Source: Gemmatimonadota bacterium
GTDB taxonomy: Bacteria > Gemmatimonadota > Gemmatimonadetes > Gemmatimonadales > GWC2-71-9
Assembly: GCA_003220955.1 (NCBI GenBank)
Contig: QHTW01000228.1
Span: 7,435 to 12,624 of the forward strand
Length of the DNA stretch: 5,190 nucleotides
Direction of reading: 5' to 3'
Made by a program: the position numbers and the translations under genes. The notes under the pieces are model-generated. The model did not search any database, was not told the origin of the DNA, and worked only from the letters and a program-made list of their open reading frames with translations. Below are positions 5,144 to 5,190 of the stretch, piece after piece (the first letter of the stretch is position 1; each line of letters starts with the position of its first letter).

Positions 5144-5190
5144 GGTCGTACTCGTTTTGTCGGGTGGTGGAGCGAAGGCGCTTGCGCACG
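5136..5190 (+). CDS. Patatin-like phospholipase, N-terminal fragment (partial, runs off the window)
   Basis: The open frame from GTG 5136 reads MSRVVLVLSGGGAKALAH over 18 codons and continues past the edge. A hydrophobic strand followed by GGGAK(A/G)LAH is the opening oxyanion-hole block of bacterial patatin-like (RssA-type) lipid hydrolases; the nucleophile motif G-x-S-x-G and the catalytic Asp would lie downstream and cannot be checked. The usual motif is GGGAKG; here Ala replaces the last Gly. AAGG at 5127-5130 is spaced 5 nt before the GTG. The start overlaps the thioesterase end by 8 nt (GTGAGTAG), so the two are likely co-translated. Only the start is visible, so the call rests on one motif. 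Confidence 0.75.
   Translation, partial: MSRVVLVLSGGGAKALAH

Overview
This is a high-GC bacterial window with tightly packed genes, overlapping ends and almost no spacer DNA. It holds ordinary chromosomal genes with no mobile element, phage gene, tRNA, rRNA or CRISPR array. Gene content and style (a trehalose-6-phosphate-synthase-type protein with a membrane sensor front, weak Shine-Dalgarno sites, a TTG start) would suit a Gram-negative such as a Gemmatimonadota relative. That placement is inference and is weak.

Layout. (1) Positions 1-662, minus strand: the N-terminal 220 residues of a membrane-anchored protein with an extracytoplasmic domain, probably the sensor-like front of a trehalose-6-phosphate synthase; the catalytic part lies beyond the left edge. 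(2) Positions 739-2055, plus strand, divergent from it: an APC-family amino acid permease. (3) Positions 2006-2809, minus strand: a complete fluoride-response unit read right to left. It consists of a crcB-type fluoride riboswitch, a Shine-Dalgarno site that the riboswitch can mask, the fluoride channel gene crcB (starting at a TTG) and a DUF190 gene. The DUF190 gene overlaps the end of the permease tail to tail by 50 bases. (4) From 2835, plus strand: nadE (glutamine-dependent NAD+ synthetase), an acyl-CoA thioesterase whose start overlaps the nadE stop by one base, and the first 18 codons of a patatin-like phospholipase overlapping the thioesterase end by 8 bases.

How it works together. The fluoride unit should open when fluoride enters the cell. 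Fluoride stabilises the aptamer, which frees the crcB ribosome-binding site, and the Fluc channel then lets fluoride out. The DUF190 protein is made from the same message but its role is unknown. The nadE-thioesterase-patatin run looks co-translated and joins cofactor synthesis to acyl-CoA and lipid hydrolysis. The crcB and nadE promoters must be packed back to back between about 2810 and 2834.

The strongest result is the riboswitch with its visible switching helix. It also corrects the crcB start, because the longest open frame begins at an ATG inside the aptamer. The riboswitch class and the protein families are known; I see no convincing wholly new system here.
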